Origin: Acidobacteria bacterium 37-71-11 | GTDB taxonomy: Bacteria > Acidobacteriota > Thermoanaerobaculia > Thermoanaerobaculales > Thermoanaerobaculaceae | Direction: 5' to 3' | DNA length: 8,943 bases | NCBI GenBank assembly: GCA_002279285.1 | Contig: NCBR01000092.1 | Location: 1-8,943 of the forward strand | In this document: in pieces, positions 8,537-8,943 of the stretch | Numbering within the stretch: the stretch's first letter is position 1 | Layout of the letters: every line of letters starts with the position of its first letter | Notes under the pieces: generated by a model | Told to the model about the DNA's origin: nothing | The model's database searches: none | Seen by the model: the letters and a program-made list of their open reading frames with translations, nothing else | Translations under genes and position numbers: made by a program

Positions 8537-8565
8537 CGTATAGCACAGGATTCTTGCTATAGCAA
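8537..8565 (-). promoter_or_regulatory. Candidate sigma70-type promoter of the efflux operon
   Basis: On the minus strand TTGCTA (8565-8560, four of six matches to TTGACA) is followed after exactly 17 bases by TATACG (8542-8537, four of six matches to TATAAT). TG precedes the -10 by one base (TGCTATACG), an extended -10 feature. This would start transcription near 8530 and leave a leader of about 46 bases before the ATG. It is the most AT-rich spot in an otherwise GC-rich upstream region. The host's sigma factor preferences are unknown, so this is a prediction. Confidence 0.5.
8539..8564. promoter_or_regulatory. Inverted repeat overlapping the promoter, possible operator
   Basis: On the plus strand TATAGCA (8539-8545) and TGCTATA (8555-8561) form a perfect 7-base inverted repeat with a 9-base spacer. 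The right arm is also part of a perfect 10-base palindrome TGCTATAGCA (8555-8564). The site therefore has three half-sites, two facing and two back to back. It covers the -35, the spacer and the -10 of the candidate promoter, so a bound protein would control initiation directly. No regulator gene is present to pair with it. Confidence 0.45.
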
Positions 8566-8684
8566 CCATATCGCTGCCTTCCCACCAGCCCCGGGCACGC
8601 CTGTCCGCGATGCGGCCTTGATCGTCCCTTTCACTGCGTGAGGCCTGTTTTGTTTTGCCCCGCGGGCTGCGGCCGATGTCGCTC

Positions 8685-8707
8685 GGGCGGCGCATCGAGC
8701 GCCGCCC
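8685..8707. repeat. GC-rich inverted repeat / hairpin
   Basis: GGGCGGCGC (8685-8693) and GCGCCGCCC (8699-8707) are a perfect 9-base inverted repeat with a 5-base loop, ATCGA. No T-run follows on either strand, so it is not a standard intrinsic terminator. Confidence 0.6.
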
Positions 8708-8728
8708 TCCGACCCGCCTGCGCGTGCG

Positions 8729-8748
8729 ACCGAGCTGGCCAGATCGGT
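8729..8748. repeat. 20-base near-perfect palindrome
   Basis: ACCGA (8729-8733) pairs with TCGGT (8744-8748), and the inner CTGGCCAG (8735-8742) is itself a perfect palindrome. Only the pair 8734/8743 (G/A) fails, so nine of ten pairs match with no spacer. This shape is more like a protein-binding dyad than a hairpin. Confidence 0.5.
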
Positions 8749-8760
8749 GGGCGGAGCCTC

Positions 8761-8798
8761 GCTGTCCCCCGCCGCCGCGTTGCGCCGGCGGGGTCAGC
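8761..8798. repeat. Long GC-rich hairpin
   Basis: GCTG (8761-8764) pairs with CAGC (8795-8798), CCCCGCCG (8767-8774) with CGGCGGGG (8786-8793), and CGC (8776-8778) with GCG (8782-8784) around a GTT loop. That gives 15 pairs, interrupted by a C/C mismatch and a small 2x1 internal loop. There is no T-run after it on either strand. Confidence 0.55.
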
Positions 8799-8854
8799 GT
8801 TTCCACCCCCCGCTCTGGCCGCTCGGGACCCGCACGCTCCGGCGCCATCGGCCT

Positions 8855-8869
8855 CCGCCCGCTGGGCGG
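8855..8869. repeat. Short GC-rich hairpin
   Basis: CCGCCC (8855-8860) and GGGCGG (8864-8869) form a perfect 6-base stem with a 3-base loop. The same hexamer pair occurs in the dyad at 8685-8707 and once more at 8749-8754. In such GC-rich DNA it could be chance. Confidence 0.35.
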
Positions 8870-8943
8870 TCCTGGCCACCCACCCCCTCACTCCGCTGCA
8901 GCCCTGCTGTACTTCCTCTCCGTCACCAAGGCTTTCGTCCTTC

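Larger units (their letters stand above)
8485..8943. other. Non-coding leader upstream of the efflux operon
   Basis: No convincing gene lies in these 459 bases. The open frames here are Arg/Gly/Pro-rich, have no recognisable domain, and cross dense GC dyads. The stretch near the operon (8485-8580) is less GC-rich and carries the candidate promoter and operator. The middle (8681-8869) holds four GC-rich dyads and repeated GGGCGG/CCGCCC hexamers. A short run TTTTGTTTTG sits at 8648-8657. The last 60 bases, to 8943, show nothing I can name. Confidence 0.7.

Noticed and set aside
8627..8657. A possible intrinsic terminator on the plus strand (TCAC-TGC-GTGA followed by TGTTTTGTTTTG)
   Set aside because: The stem has only four firm pairs, the T-run is broken by G, and no plus-strand gene precedes it.
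8462..8848. A 128-codon minus-strand open frame upstream of and overlapping the adaptor gene
   Set aside because: It is Arg/Gly-rich with no known motif, runs through the dyads and the candidate promoter, and overlaps the well-supported mdtA start in a different frame.
8889..8943. A hydrophobic reading at the right edge on the plus strand (AALLYFLSVTKAFVL)
   Set aside because: No ATG or GTG start was found in frame before it within about 50 bases, no ribosome site is seen, and it is cut by the window end. It is too short to support a gene.

Overview
The window holds one gene cluster, read entirely from the minus strand. By eye the DNA is about two thirds G+C. The products need two membranes: an inner-membrane RND pump, a periplasmic adaptor and an outer-membrane channel lipoprotein. 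The source is therefore a high-GC Gram-negative (diderm) bacterium. Nothing here, such as an rRNA or a lineage-specific gene, allows a firmer placement.

Layout in the direction of transcription (high to low coordinates): 8943-8485 is a non-coding leader with several GC-rich dyads, and close to the first gene a candidate sigma70-type promoter overlapped by a TGCTATA inverted repeat. Then come 8484-7243, an MdtA-type membrane fusion (adaptor) protein; 7246-4121, an MdtB-type RND transporter; 4124-1014, an MdtC-type RND transporter; and 1014-1, a NodT/OprM-type outer-membrane efflux lipoprotein cut off by the window edge. Every junction overlaps: ATGA between the adaptor and the first RND gene, TTGA (with a TTG start) between the two RND genes, and TGATG between the second RND gene and the channel gene. 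This is a tightly coupled four-gene operon.

The gene order matches the muxABC-opmB type of operon in Pseudomonas. In the Escherichia coli mdtABCD-baeSR arrangement an MFS gene follows instead, and the channel (TolC) is encoded elsewhere. By analogy with MdtABC, the two RND proteins probably form a mixed trimer driven by proton flow. The adaptor would connect it to the outer-membrane channel, so that drugs, detergents or bile-salt-like compounds leave the cell directly. Both RND proteins keep the proton-relay residues. No regulator gene lies in the window.

I found no previously undescribed system. The points worth a second look are the promoter/operator arrangement, the cluster of dyads upstream, the TTG start inside a 4-base overlap, and an acidic residue beside the essential TM10 lysine in the MdtB-type subunit.
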